A stretch of 40,441 nucleotides of DNA from Paenibacillus aceris (GCF_017874035.1 NZ_JAGGKV010000040.1:1-40441), one strand, 5' to 3'; positions 15,985 through 24,510 are shown, counted from the stretch's first letter. Numbers and translations: made by a program. Notes: a model not told the origin generated them from the sequence alone.

Positions 15985-16925
15985 AATATCGTAAATTGGG
16001 CAAAACAGGACTGGACGTCTCCGTACTGAGTTTCGGCGCCTCCTCGCTGGGCTCCGTCTTCCGTGAAACCAACGAGGAAGAAAGCATCCGAACGGTTCAC
16101 ACAGCTGTTGATCTAGGCATTAATCTGATGGATGTGTCCCCTTATTACGGTTTAACCAAAGCTGAAACGGTATTGGGCAAAGCCATTGCCCAACTGGACA
16201 GGAGTCGCTTTATTTTGTCGACGAAGGCCGGGCGTTACGGCGATGCCGAGTTCGACTTCTCGAAGGAGCGGATTATTCGCAGCGTCGATGAAAGCTTAAT
16301 ACGGCTTCAAACGGATTATATCGATATTTTATATTTGCATGATATTGAATTCGCAGCTTTTGATGAGGTGGCTGAGGGGGCCTTCCCTGCACTCGATGCT
16401 TTGAAGCAATCGGGAAAAATCCGCTATTTCGGCGTATCCGGGTTACCGCTGACTGTATTTGAGAAGTCGCTGGCTGTAAAAGAGTTTGATTCTGTTTTGT
16501 CCTACTGTCACTATGCTTTGAATGACACATCCTTGCTGAATGTAGTGCCACTGTTGGAGCAGCATAGGGTTGGACTGGTGAACGCATCGCCGTTATCCAT
16601 GGGACTGTTGAGCACCAGACCTGCTGCTGCCTGGCATCCGGCACCGGCTGACATTCAGCGGCTCTGCAAGGAGGCGGCGGAACACTGCGCAAGCAAAGGC
16701 GCAGATATTGCGAAGCTGGCGGTGCAATATGCAACGGCAAACGAACGAATTCCAACGACACTCGTCAGCACGGCCAGTCCGGAGAACATCAGTAAGAACA
16801 TCGCATGGACCGATGAACCTATGGATACCGGGCTGCTGCAAGAGGTGCTGGATATTTTGGAACCCATTCACAACAAGTCCTGGATTAGCGGCAGACCTGA
16901 ATATAACGAGAAGACCTACGTATAA
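15981..16925 (+). CDS. Aldo/keto reductase, probable sugar (aldose) 1-dehydrogenase
   Basis: A 314-residue AKR barrel. The catalytic tetrad is D51, Y56 (or Y55), K82 and H120 (MDVSPYYG, STKAGRYG, YLHD). The family resemblance is to L-fucose/D-threo-aldose 1-dehydrogenase and plant L-galactose dehydrogenase. With the lactonase it forms a consistent sugar to lactone to acid route: this enzyme would oxidise the sugar at C1 with NAD(P). The four-base overlap with the lactonase gene indicates coupling. The direction and substrate are inferred from context. Confidence 0.85.
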   Translation: MKYRKLGKTGLDVSVLSFGASSLGSVFRETNEEESIRTVHTAVDLGINLMDVSPYYGLTKAETVLGKAIAQLDRSRFILSTKAGRYGDAEFDFSKERIIRSVDESLIRLQTDYIDILYLHDIEFAAFDEVAEGAFPALDALKQSGKIRYFGVSGLPLTVFEKSLAVKEFDSVLSYCHYALNDTSLLNVVPLLEQHRVGLVNASPLSMGLLSTRPAAAWHPAPADIQRLCKEAAEHCASKGADIAKLAVQYATANERIPTTLVSTASPENISKNIAWTDEPMDTGLLQEVLDILEPIHNKSWISGRPEYNEKTYV

Positions 16926-16937
16926 GGAGGGACTAGG

Positions 16938-17951
16938 ATGAAAGCGATCGTATGTGAACAGATTGAGCAGTTTATTTTTGCAGAAATGCAGGAGCCTACT
17001 GTAAAAGCGGGCGAAGCCATCGTTCGTATTAAAAGAGTCGGCATCTGCGGAACGGATTTACATGCTTATAAAGGGAACCAGCCATTTTTCAGCTACCCGC
17101 GTGTGCTTGGTCATGAACTCTCCGGTTATGTCGAGGAAGTTGGCGAAGAGGTTTCGGGATTGCAGGCAGGCGACCAGGTTAGTGTCGTCCCGTATATGCA
17201 TTGCGGAACATGCATTGCTTGCCGTAATGGCAATACGAACTGCTGCACGGATATGAAAGTACTTGGCGTACATATTGATGGGGGAATGCGAGAGCTGGTT
17301 TCCATACCTGCCAGCCATCTCATTAAAACCGATGGGTTGACGCTGGATCAAGCAGCGATGCTGGAGCCGCTTAGCATCGGAGCTCACGCTGTGCGCAGAT
17401 CGGGGCTTCGCGCTGGAGAAACTGCGCTCGTCATCGGAGCGGGGCCGATCGGATTAGGCGTCATGATCCTGGCGAAGCAGGCCGGCGCGACCGTCATCGC
17501 GATGGATATCAATGACGAGCGGTTGACATTTTGCCGCAAATGGGCAGGCGTCGATCAGACCGTGAATGCGCTGCAGCAGCCGAAGGAGCAGCTCGCTGAG
17601 CTAACGAACGGCGATATGCCCACAGTGGTCTTCGATGCGACCGGTAACGCGCGGTCCATGACGGACTCCTTCGGACTTGTCGCGCATGGCGGCAAACTTG
17701 TGTACGTTGGCCTCGTGAAGGCGGATATCACGTTCCATGATCCTGATTTTCATAAACGGGAGCTGACGCTAATGGGAAGCCGCAACGCAACAATGGAGGA
17801 TTTCGACACCGTGCGTGCCGCCATGCAATCGGGGGTCATCGACATCGAAAGCTACATTACGCATCGTGCTTCTTTCGAGGACATGATCGGCGAGTTTGAG
17901 ACTTGGCTGAAGCCGGAGTCGAAAGTGATTAAAGCGATCGTTTGTTTGTAA
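16938..17951 (+). CDS. Zinc-dependent medium-chain alcohol dehydrogenase
   Basis: A 337-residue MDR dehydrogenase. Catalytic zinc ligands are C37 and H59-E60 (GICGTD, GHE). The structural zinc cluster is C89, C92, C95 and C103. The NAD site VIGAGPIGLGVM is at about residues 165-176. It is similar in type to polyol, L-idonate/L-galactonate 5-dehydrogenases and could oxidise a sugar acid or 2-keto-3-deoxy acid downstream of the lactonase. AAGGAGG lies just before the ATG, and the gene is 12 bases after the reductase stop, so it is part of the same operon. Confidence 0.87.
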   Translation: MKAIVCEQIEQFIFAEMQEPTVKAGEAIVRIKRVGICGTDLHAYKGNQPFFSYPRVLGHELSGYVEEVGEEVSGLQAGDQVSVVPYMHCGTCIACRNGNTNCCTDMKVLGVHIDGGMRELVSIPASHLIKTDGLTLDQAAMLEPLSIGAHAVRRSGLRAGETALVIGAGPIGLGVMILAKQAGATVIAMDINDERLTFCRKWAGVDQTVNALQQPKEQLAELTNGDMPTVVFDATGNARSMTDSFGLVAHGGKLVYVGLVKADITFHDPDFHKRELTLMGSRNATMEDFDTVRAAMQSGVIDIESYITHRASFEDMIGEFETWLKPESKVIKAIVCL

Positions 17952-17958
17952 TTCTTTT

Positions 17959-18037
17959 GATTGTACAAAGTACAATCATTTACGCCCAAATAAGCTGAAA
18001 ACAGCGGACTTCAGCCAAAACATTGTACAAAGTGCAA
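17959..18037. repeat. Paired TTGTAC-AAA-GTACAA palindromes flanking a hairpin
   Basis: GATTGTAC-AAA-GTACAATC (17959-17977) is a perfect inverted repeat. A second copy, TTGTAC-AAA-GTGCAA (18023-18037), has one mismatch. Between them GCTGAA (17994-17999) and TTCAGC (18010-18015) form another hairpin. The element lies between the convergent dehydrogenase and LysR genes. It may be a mobile-type dispersed repeat, a paired binding site or part of the 3' end of the transcript. Confidence 0.6.
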
Positions 18038-18086
18038 CATAGTCAAGGGTTGAGGGGAAATACAGCCATCATGATGCAAACATATT

Positions 18087-18117
18087 AAGACCGCCAGGCA
18101 GATGCCTAGGCGGTCTT
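18087..18117. terminator. Bidirectional terminator between convergent genes
   Basis: AAGACCGCC (18087-18095) pairs perfectly with GGCGGTCTT (18109-18117), with further pairing in the loop. It sits between the ends of the Zn-dehydrogenase operon and the LysR gene. The T-runs are short on both sides. Confidence 0.7.
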
Positions 18118-18124
18118 CTTGCCT

Positions 18125-19018
18125 TCAGGCCGCCCCCTCGGGATTCTCCAGCTTGGCAATAAAGGCTGCGGCTGCTGTCGACAGCGGCATATTGCGTAAA
18201 GTTATAATGCCGATTTTTGTGGAGGGGATCGCAACGTCTAAGTTCACCTCAAACAAGCTTCCCTCAGCGAGCTCCCTTGCGACGAATTCCTTCGTTACGA
18301 AGGAAACGCCAAAGCCGATCTTCGCAAACTCAATCAGCAAATCTACGCTGCCCAGCTCGATTTCCGGTTCCAGCAGCAAGCCATGATCGCTGAACAGTCG
18401 TGTTACGAATTTGCGTGAGGAACTATTGCTGGAAAATAAAATGATCGGGTAGGTCAGCAGATCGGTGAGGGTTACCTTTTCCAGCGTAAGTTCCCGGTAT
18501 TTTGGCCCCGTAACAAAGCAGTCTTGGATCGTGATACCTTCACGCACCTGCAGTTGGTCATCATGAATAGGGGTTCGCACGATGCCAATGTCGATTTTGC
18601 CTTCCTTCAAATGTTTCACGATTTCCGGTGTCGTACCATGCACTAAATTAATCTGTACATGAGGATACTGCTCATGAAACGCTTCCAGGAAAGGAAGAAG
18701 ATAGTGCTTGCACAAGGAATCACTGCCGCCAATCTTAATCTCCCCGCTTGAGAAATTACGAAGCTCACTCAGCTTTTCCTCGGCAAGGGAAATGAAGTTG
18801 TACGCCTGCTCGATGTAGGAGTACAGCACAGAGCCTTCCTTCGTAAGCTCCACACCTTTGGACGTTCGGGCAAAAAGCTGAAGCCCCAGGCATTCCTCCA
18901 ACAGCTTGATGGAATGGGAGACGCTCGGCTGTGTAATGTACAGCTCTTTGGCGGCCCTCGACAACGAACCGGACTTCGCGGTCAAGTAAAATACTTTATA
19001 CAGCTCAAAATTCACCAT
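18125..19018 (-). CDS. LysR-family transcriptional regulator
   Basis: A 297-residue LysR regulator. The N-terminal helix-turn-helix is FYLTAKSGSLSRAAKELYIT then QPSVSHSIKLLEE (residues about 8-40). The rest is the periplasmic-binding-like effector domain (GEIKIGGSDSL onward). I chose the Met in MVNFELYKVFY over an in-frame start 36 bases upstream because AGAAGGTG lies just before it and LysR proteins normally begin this close to the helix-turn-helix. It is divergent from transketolase/transaldolase and probably controls them in response to a sugar phosphate, by analogy with CbbR-like regulators. The effector is not known. Confidence 0.9.
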   Translation of the reverse strand: MVNFELYKVFYLTAKSGSLSRAAKELYITQPSVSHSIKLLEECLGLQLFARTSKGVELTKEGSVLYSYIEQAYNFISLAEEKLSELRNFSSGEIKIGGSDSLCKHYLLPFLEAFHEQYPHVQINLVHGTTPEIVKHLKEGKIDIGIVRTPIHDDQLQVREGITIQDCFVTGPKYRELTLEKVTLTDLLTYPIILFSSNSSSRKFVTRLFSDHGLLLEPEIELGSVDLLIEFAKIGFGVSFVTKEFVARELAEGSLFEVNLDVAIPSTKIGIITLRNMPLSTAAAAFIAKLENPEGAA

Positions 19019-19037
19019 ATAGACACCTTCTATAGCG

Positions 19038-19094
19038 AGTATCGAAACTATCAATTATTTTAATGCACTAACTATCTTTATAATAAAGAGTATC
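19038..19094. promoter_or_regulatory. Candidate LysR operator and tkt promoter
   Basis: AACTATC occurs at 19046-19052 and again at 19070-19076, exactly 24 bases apart, and AGTATC occurs at 19038-19043 and 19089-19094. A TATAAT -10 box at 19079-19084 has no good -35 box, as is usual for an activator-dependent promoter. The second AACTATC sits just upstream of the -10 box. A role for the divergent LysR protein is inferred. Confidence 0.45.
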
Positions 19095-19132
19095 CGCAAC
19101 AAAAATCAACCAATGATGGAGGCGATCCTCTT

Positions 19133-21163
19133 TTGAATCAGACAACTGTTGGTATTGAAGAGTTAAGCATCAACGCAATTCGCACGCTGACGATTGACGC
19201 TGTCGAGAAAGCCGCGATGGGTCATCCCGGCATGCCGATGGGGGCAGCGCCTATGGCGTATGCCCTGTGGACACAGCATCTCAAACATAATCCTGCCGAT
19301 GCCAAATGGGTGGACCGCGATCGCTTCGTGCTTTCAGCCGGACACGGCTCGATGTTGCTGTACAGCCTGCTGCACTTGAGCGGCTATGGCTTAACATTGG
19401 AAGACATCAAAGAATTTCGTCAATGGGGCAGCCTTACGCCTGGACATCCGGAATACGGTCACACAGTTGGTGTAGAAGCTACTACGGGCCCGCTTGGCCA
19501 AGGCGTGGCGATGGCTGTCGGTATGGCGATGGCTGAAGCGCATCAAGCTGCAGTTTATAATAAACCGAATTTCCCGATTGTCGATCATTACACATATGCG
19601 ATTTGTGGCGATGGCGATTTGATGGAAGGTGTTTCCTCTGAAGCTGCTTCGATGGCAGGCCACTTAAAATTGGGTAAGCTAATTGTGCTTTATGATTCCA
19701 ACGACATTTCACTTGACGGAGATTTGAACATGTCGTTCTCCGAGAATGTTCGGACACGGATGGAATCTTACGGCTGGCAGTACCTGCGCGTAGAGGAGCA
19801 AAACAACATCGAGGCGATTTCCGCCGCGATCGCAGCAGGTAAGGCGGACACAAGCCGTCCGACGCTGATTGAGATCAAAACAACGATCGGCTATGGTTCC
19901 CCGAACAAAGCCGGCAAAGGCGGCCACGGCGGCACGCACGGCTCGCCGCTTGGCAAAGAAGAGCTGCTCCTGACGAAGCAGGCGCTGGGCTGGCCTCTTG
20001 AGCCGGATTTCTACGTACCGGCTGAGGTTTACGAGCACTTTGCCCACTTCAAGCAATTGGGCGCAGAAGCCCAAACAAGCTGGGAGCTCCTATGGAGCGG
20101 CTACCAGCAGGCTTACCCCGAGCTCGCTCAGCAGTTCGAGCTCGCAAGCAGCGGCAAACTCCCGGCGGATTGGAACGCCGATGTGCCGCGGTTTACACCG
20201 GAGAGCGGCGCTATCTCAACGCGCACCGCATCCGGCAAAGTGCTTAACGGCCTGGCGAAGCGGGTTCCTCAGCTAGTGGGCGGCTCTGCCGACCTGGCGA
20301 GTTCCAACTTCACCATGCTTAACGACGCTGCGGCATTCAGCGCCGCGGACTACAGCGGCCGCAATTTCTGGTTCGGCGTCCGGGAATTCGCCATGGGCGC
20401 AGCGCTGAACGGCATGCTGCTGCACGGCGGACTGCGGGCCTTCGGCGGAACGTTCCTCGTGTTCAGCGATTACTTGCGCGGCGCGATCCGCTTGTCCGCG
20501 CTCATGAAACTTCCTGTTGCGTACGTGTTCACGCACGACAGCATCGCTGTCGGCGAGGATGGCCCTACGCATCAACCGATCGAGCAGATCCCGTCCCTGC
20601 GGATGATTCCGGATCTGACGCTGTTCCGTCCTGCGGACGCGAACGAAACGGCAGCGGCTTGGGAGTATGTCATGCAAGCGAAAGAAGGCCCGTTCGTCTT
20701 TGCGTTGTCCCGCCAAAATTTGCCGGTGCTGCCTGGCACGGAGGAGCTTGCTTTTGCCCATATTCACCAAGGCGCTTACGTACTGGCTGAGGCCGCTCCT
20801 GGAGCAGTGCCGGATGTACAGCTCATTGCAACAGGCTCCGAGGTCAGTTTAGCACTTGACGTGAAGAAGCAGTTGGAGCAATATGGAATTGGAGCAAATG
20901 TCATTTCCATGCCGAGCCGTGAGCTGTTTGAGCAGCAATCTTTGGACATGCAGCAGGCGATTCTTCATCCGAATGCGAAAGCAAATGTCGTCATTGAGAT
21001 GGCATATCCTGCTGGATGGGAAGAGATTACGGGAGGCAAAGGCTTTGTCGTGGGCATCCGTAAGTTCGGGGCATCCGCGAAGGCAGATCGCGTAATTCGT
21101 GAATATGGTTTTACCGCAGAAGCAATCGTACAACAAATCAGACAGAAGTACTTCCAAGATTAA
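19133..21163 (+). CDS. tkt: Transketolase
   Basis: A 676-residue thiamine-diphosphate enzyme of the pentose phosphate pathway, transferring two-carbon units between sugar phosphates. The N-terminal motif GHPGMPMGAAPMAYALW, the ThDP/Mg motif GDGDLMEGVSSEAASMAGHL with the N of YDSNDISLDG, and the central HDSIAVGEDGPTHQPIEQ are all present. The length and domain order (PP, Pyr, C-terminal) are complete. It starts with TTG about ten bases after TGGAGG. The transaldolase gene follows after 31 bases, so the two non-oxidative pentose phosphate enzymes form an operon under the LysR regulator. Paenibacilli often have more than one transketolase, so this may be a regulated paralogue. Confidence 0.96.
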   Translation: MNQTTVGIEELSINAIRTLTIDAVEKAAMGHPGMPMGAAPMAYALWTQHLKHNPADAKWVDRDRFVLSAGHGSMLLYSLLHLSGYGLTLEDIKEFRQWGSLTPGHPEYGHTVGVEATTGPLGQGVAMAVGMAMAEAHQAAVYNKPNFPIVDHYTYAICGDGDLMEGVSSEAASMAGHLKLGKLIVLYDSNDISLDGDLNMSFSENVRTRMESYGWQYLRVEEQNNIEAISAAIAAGKADTSRPTLIEIKTTIGYGSPNKAGKGGHGGTHGSPLGKEELLLTKQALGWPLEPDFYVPAEVYEHFAHFKQLGAEAQTSWELLWSGYQQAYPELAQQFELASSGKLPADWNADVPRFTPESGAISTRTASGKVLNGLAKRVPQLVGGSADLASSNFTMLNDAAAFSAADYSGRNFWFGVREFAMGAALNGMLLHGGLRAFGGTFLVFSDYLRGAIRLSALMKLPVAYVFTHDSIAVGEDGPTHQPIEQIPSLRMIPDLTLFRPADANETAAAWEYVMQAKEGPFVFALSRQNLPVLPGTEELAFAHIHQGAYVLAEAAPGAVPDVQLIATGSEVSLALDVKKQLEQYGIGANVISMPSRELFEQQSLDMQQAILHPNAKANVVIEMAYPAGWEEITGGKGFVVGIRKFGASAKADRVIREYGFTAEAIVQQIRQKYFQD

Positions 21164-21194
21164 CCCGCAAAGGGAGAAAAGGTAGGGAATCAGG

Positions 21195-21851
21195 ATGAAA
21201 TTGTTTATCGACACAGCCAATGTAGACGAAATTCGTAAAGCTCACGCGTTAGGTGTTGTTGCAGGCGTAACGACCAATCCTTCACTCATTGCCAAAGAAG
21301 GCAGAGATTTCTTTGAAACTGTGAAAGAAATCATCTCCATTGTCGGCGATGTTCCGATTAGCGCTGAAGTTGTTTCCTTGAAAGCAGATGAAATGGTCGA
21401 GCAAGGCAAAAAGCTAGCTAAACTTAGCCCGAATGTCGTCATCAAACTGCCAATGACGTTAGATGGTCTTCAAGCAACTAGCGTGTTCAGATCATTGGGA
21501 ATTCCAACGAATGTCACTTTGATCTTCTCCTCGACGCAAGCTTTGCTTGCTGCGCGCGCAGGCGCAACATATGTCTCGCCGTTTATCGGACGTTTGGACG
21601 ATATTAACCAAATCGGGATGAACCTGATCAAGGAAATCAGCCAAATTTTCCAAGTGCATGACATTAAATCCGAAATTATCGCTGCCAGCGTACGTCACTC
21701 CGCACACGTGATTGAAGCCGCGCTCGCAGGGTCCCATATTGCAACAGTGCCTTACAAAGTCATCGAGTCCATGAGCAAACATCCGCTTACTGACGCGGGT
21801 ATTGAGAAGTTTTTGGCCGATTGGGAAGGCGCTAATCAAAAAACGTTCTAA
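21195..21851 (+). CDS. tal: Small transaldolase (TalC/FSA type)
   Basis: A 218-residue class I aldolase of the short transaldolase / fructose-6-phosphate aldolase family. It begins MKLFIDTANVDEIRKAHALG with GVTTNPSLIAKEG, and the Schiff-base lysine is K84 in VVIKLPMT. It moves a dihydroxyacetone unit between sugar phosphates and pairs functionally with the transketolase upstream. Short Bacillus proteins of this type are true transaldolases (TalC/YwjH), so transaldolase is preferred to FSA. A clear terminator follows. Confidence 0.94.
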   Translation: MKLFIDTANVDEIRKAHALGVVAGVTTNPSLIAKEGRDFFETVKEIISIVGDVPISAEVVSLKADEMVEQGKKLAKLSPNVVIKLPMTLDGLQATSVFRSLGIPTNVTLIFSSTQALLAARAGATYVSPFIGRLDDINQIGMNLIKEISQIFQVHDIKSEIIAASVRHSAHVIEAALAGSHIATVPYKVIESMSKHPLTDAGIEKFLADWEGANQKTF

Positions 21852-21867
21852 TAGCTTTCGAGTTAAG

Positions 21868-21899
21868 AGATTCGCTTTGTATAAAGCGGGTCTTTTTTC
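21868..21899 (+). terminator. Rho-independent terminator after transaldolase
   Basis: AGATTCGCTTT pairs with AAAGCGGGTCT (two G-T pairs) around a four-base loop, followed by six T. Confidence 0.92.
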
Positions 21900-21965
21900 T
21901 CAATTTAAGCTATAGTAATTGTAGGATTGCTATTTTATTTCATCTATAAAAGGAGACAGTTTCAA

Positions 21966-22457
21966 ATGATTATTAGCGATTTGAAGCATTTCGAACAAGA
22001 GCGTCATTTGTGGCCGCCGGCGATAGGGCGGGGAATCGATTATATTTTGAATCGCAATCTGGGCGAGGCTGAGGCTGGGAGATACGACTTGGAAGGCGAT
22101 AACGGCCATTTGATGTTTGCCAATGTGCAGGAGGTTGTCACCCGTCCAGCTGAGGAACAGCTGCCGGAATCGCATGTTGTGTACACGGACATTCAGTTTC
22201 TGGTCAGCGGCGAAGAGAAGATTTGTTTCTACAAGCTGCATCCTGATGCGAAAGTGATCGATAACAAATTCGATACGCATGATATCGCTTTCTACGAAAC
22301 GGATCCTGCCCAGCACGAGACAGGCATTCTTTTGAAACCAGGCATGTTCGCGGTATGCTTCCCGTCGGATATTCACCGGCCGAACTGCTCCATTACCGAG
22401 GCGAGCGCTAACAAGAAGATCGTGATTAAAGTACATAAAGATTTGCTGCAGCTTTAA
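21966..22457 (+). CDS. YhcH/YjgK/YiaL-family (EbgC-like) protein
   Basis: A 163-residue cupin-like protein of the DUF386 family. Members include EbgC and NanQ (an N-acetylneuraminate anomerase). Visible family features are the N-terminal MIISDLKHFE, the QFLVSGEEKI block, and the C-terminal PGMFAVCFPSDIHRPN with the conserved His. I chose the ATG at 21966, which follows AGGAGA, over a further upstream TTG. It may help sugar anomer interconversion for the sugar genes nearby. It is separated from the transaldolase by a terminator, so it is probably a transcription unit of its own. The substrate is unknown. Confidence 0.85.
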   Translation: MIISDLKHFEQERHLWPPAIGRGIDYILNRNLGEAEAGRYDLEGDNGHLMFANVQEVVTRPAEEQLPESHVVYTDIQFLVSGEEKICFYKLHPDAKVIDNKFDTHDIAFYETDPAQHETGILLKPGMFAVCFPSDIHRPNCSITEASANKKIVIKVHKDLLQL

Positions 22458-22573
22458 AACAGGCAGCGGTGGCGAACCTGCGGTTTCAGATCAGCACTGG
22501 GGCTATCTCAGAGGTCAAGAATGACTTCAGAGATGGTCTCTTTCTGTTTGATGGCTAACAAATGTTATCCGAA

Positions 22574-22753
22574 AGGGAACTATGATCCGCTATTGCCAGG
22601 AAATCGAGACTTCGGCTAGTTAGAGGGAACTATGGTCCACTATTCTACGATTTGGCTCATATATAGGCCATTTTAATTGAAATAAGGCCCTGTAGTGCCC
22701 CTTGGATTCGAAATTCGCCACATTTAGCTCAAATAGCGTCCTGTAGTTCCCCC
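22574..22753. repeat. Dispersed intergenic repeat, copy 2 (four units with dyad symmetry)
   Basis: Two direct units, AGGGAACTATGATCCGCTAT (22574) and AGGGAACTATGGTCCACTAT (22624), are followed by two inverted units, AAATAAGGCCCTGTAGTGCC (22680) and AAATAGCGTCCTGTAGTTCC (22731). The spacing is 50 then 51 bases within each pair, so the whole element is roughly palindromic. It occupies much of the 515-base gap between the YhcH-like gene and the MATE gene. A related element is at 862-998. Confidence 0.8.
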
Positions 22754-22792
22754 CGAACAACAGGCAACTCTAACTCTGGTAGGTCGAAGGGG

Positions 22793-22914
22793 CATCACCA
22801 CCATCTTGTCATCTTTCATCTTGTCATCCTCGCCATCTCCGCCATCCCTGCCATCTTGTCATCTTGTCATCTAGTCGTCCTCGCCATCTCGCACCCCGGC
22901 CATCCCCACCGTCC
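22793..22914. repeat. Degenerate short tandem repeat (CATCTTGT / CGCCATCTC, 8-9 base period)
   Basis: The stretch is made of repeated, imperfect 8- and 9-base units such as CATCTTGT and GCCATCTCC. It shows no open reading frame with family likeness. It lies between the dispersed repeat and the MATE terminator. Confidence 0.75.
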
Positions 22915-22919
22915 AAACC

Positions 22920-22966
22920 AAAAAAGGGCCGCCTAAGTCATCAAAGATAACTTTAGGCAGCCCTTC
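22920..22966 (-). terminator. Rho-independent terminator of the MATE gene
   Basis: On the minus strand AAGGGCTGCCTAAAGT pairs with ACTTAGGCGGCCCTT, and the stem is followed by six T. It starts a few bases after the MATE stop. Confidence 0.9.
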
Positions 22967-22972
22967 ATCTTA

Positions 22973-24370
22973 TTAAGCCTTACCTGGAATCATTCTAGCT
23001 TCTTTCCACTTACCAAACCGATAATAGAGCAGATTCAGCGTAACCGCTACACTGAAGCTCACCGGGAAGCTCCACCAGATAACATCAAATCCATACTTGT
23101 GGGAGAGCACTGTAGCGAGAGGGATACGGACCAGCAGCAGCGCTATGAAAGCTACGAGAAGCGGGAATACCACCGACCCTGCAGAACGGACAACACCTGC
23201 CACGACGTTAAATACGCCAAAAATGATAAATGACCACAGCGTTAAATTGTTGATGTGCACGCCAAGCGCGATCGCTTTCCCTTCCGGCGGGAGGAACAGA
23301 GAGACGACCTCGCGGTTGAACATTGTCAGCGCGGCGACGATCAAGCCTGTCATTACAATGTTGACGCCGACACCTGTCCACGTAATGCGGTTTACTCTGT
23401 CCCACTTGCCGGCGCCGATGTTTTGGGCGGCCATGGAGGTGACAGCACCTCCAATCGCCATTGCAGGCATTTGCACATAGCTGGATATTTGCATCGCGAT
23501 GCCGAAGGCAGCCGTTGATTCAGATCCATACGAATTCACCAGATGAACAAGCAGTAAATTGCTGACGGATACGACGACCATGTTTAACCCCATAGGGACG
23601 CCTTTTTGAATCAAGGTGCGAATGATTAGCCAATCGATGCGCAGCAGCGGAATATCTTCTTTGGTAATCCGCAGAAAATATTTTTTGCGATACAAATACA
23701 TAATGAGCAGCACGAAGCTGATTAGCTGAGCTACAAAGGTGGCTACGGCTGAGCCGGCAATGCCCATTTTAGGAAAAGGACCGATCCCGTCTATCAAAAT
23801 AGGATTCAGGATGACATCGAGTATCGCAGATAACAGTAAGAAATAAAAAGGCGTCTTAGCATCTCCTGAACCGCGCAATATCGCCATAATCAGGTTGAAG
23901 CCGAACATAAACGGGACACCTGCGAAAATAATCCGAGTATAGGTAACCGCAAGGTCCTTCACATCTGGCGGCGTATTCATCCAAGTTAGGATGGTGTTTG
24001 AAAACAGCAATCCAAATGCGGCGACAATAATTGAAAGAAGGAAGAAGAAGACCGTGCTGGTACCGACTACTTTTTTGGCCTCTTGCGTCTTTTTCGCGCC
24101 GAGATTTTGACCGATCAATATGACAGCCGCCATGGCGAATCCAAAGATCGAACTCATTAGAAAGAACATGATGATGTTGGCATTCGAGGTCGCCGCCAGT
24201 GCGCCTTCGCCCAGATATTTGCCGATCCACACGGCATTGATAGAGCCATTAAGCGTTTGAAGCACGTTGCCTAGCAGAATCGGTAATGAAAATAAGATTA
24301 ATGTTTTGGTAATCGGGCCTTCCGTTAGTGAAGGTTTTGCTTTCGTAGGTGTGTTTCCGCTTTCACGCAT
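22973..24370 (-). CDS. MATE-family multidrug/cation antiporter
   Basis: A 465-residue membrane protein with 12 hydrophobic segments in two similar halves, as in NorM-type MATE exporters. The first half carries PILLGNVLQTLNGSINAVWI and IGQNLGAKKTQEAKK. The second carries the matching AAQNIGAGKWDRVNR. It would export drugs or organic cations in exchange for protons or sodium. GGAGGG precedes the ATG. The substrate cannot be told from the sequence. It is a single-gene unit with its own terminator. Confidence 0.92.
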   Translation of the reverse strand: MRESGNTPTKAKPSLTEGPITKTLILFSLPILLGNVLQTLNGSINAVWIGKYLGEGALAATSNANIIMFFLMSSIFGFAMAAVILIGQNLGAKKTQEAKKVVGTSTVFFFLLSIIVAAFGLLFSNTILTWMNTPPDVKDLAVTYTRIIFAGVPFMFGFNLIMAILRGSGDAKTPFYFLLLSAILDVILNPILIDGIGPFPKMGIAGSAVATFVAQLISFVLLIMYLYRKKYFLRITKEDIPLLRIDWLIIRTLIQKGVPMGLNMVVVSVSNLLLVHLVNSYGSESTAAFGIAMQISSYVQMPAMAIGGAVTSMAAQNIGAGKWDRVNRITWTGVGVNIVMTGLIVAALTMFNREVVSLFLPPEGKAIALGVHINNLTLWSFIIFGVFNVVAGVVRSAGSVVFPLLVAFIALLLVRIPLATVLSHKYGFDVIWWSFPVSFSVAVTLNLLYYRFGKWKEARMIPGKA

Positions 24371-24457
24371 TGTTACCCTCCTGATGATTCTGACTTGCCC
24401 TAATCTCTTTTTCTTATATTACTATACCAGTTCCTTACTCTATCCTAAAATTTTACG

Positions 24458-24510
24458 CAAAACGGGTTACCCCACAAGTCTGCTTAAACAGCTTGCAGGA
24501 TAACCCTTTT
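24458..24510 (-). terminator. Terminator of the DUF3817 gene
   Basis: On the minus strand GGGTTATCC and CAAG pair with CTTG and GGGGTAACCC in a long imperfect hairpin (24464-24506), followed by GTTTT. It follows the end of the gene at 24541. Confidence 0.7.

Noticed and set aside
22793..22914. Possible CRISPR array
   Set aside because: The units are 8-9 bases, without long repeats or unique spacers, so it is only a degenerate tandem repeat.
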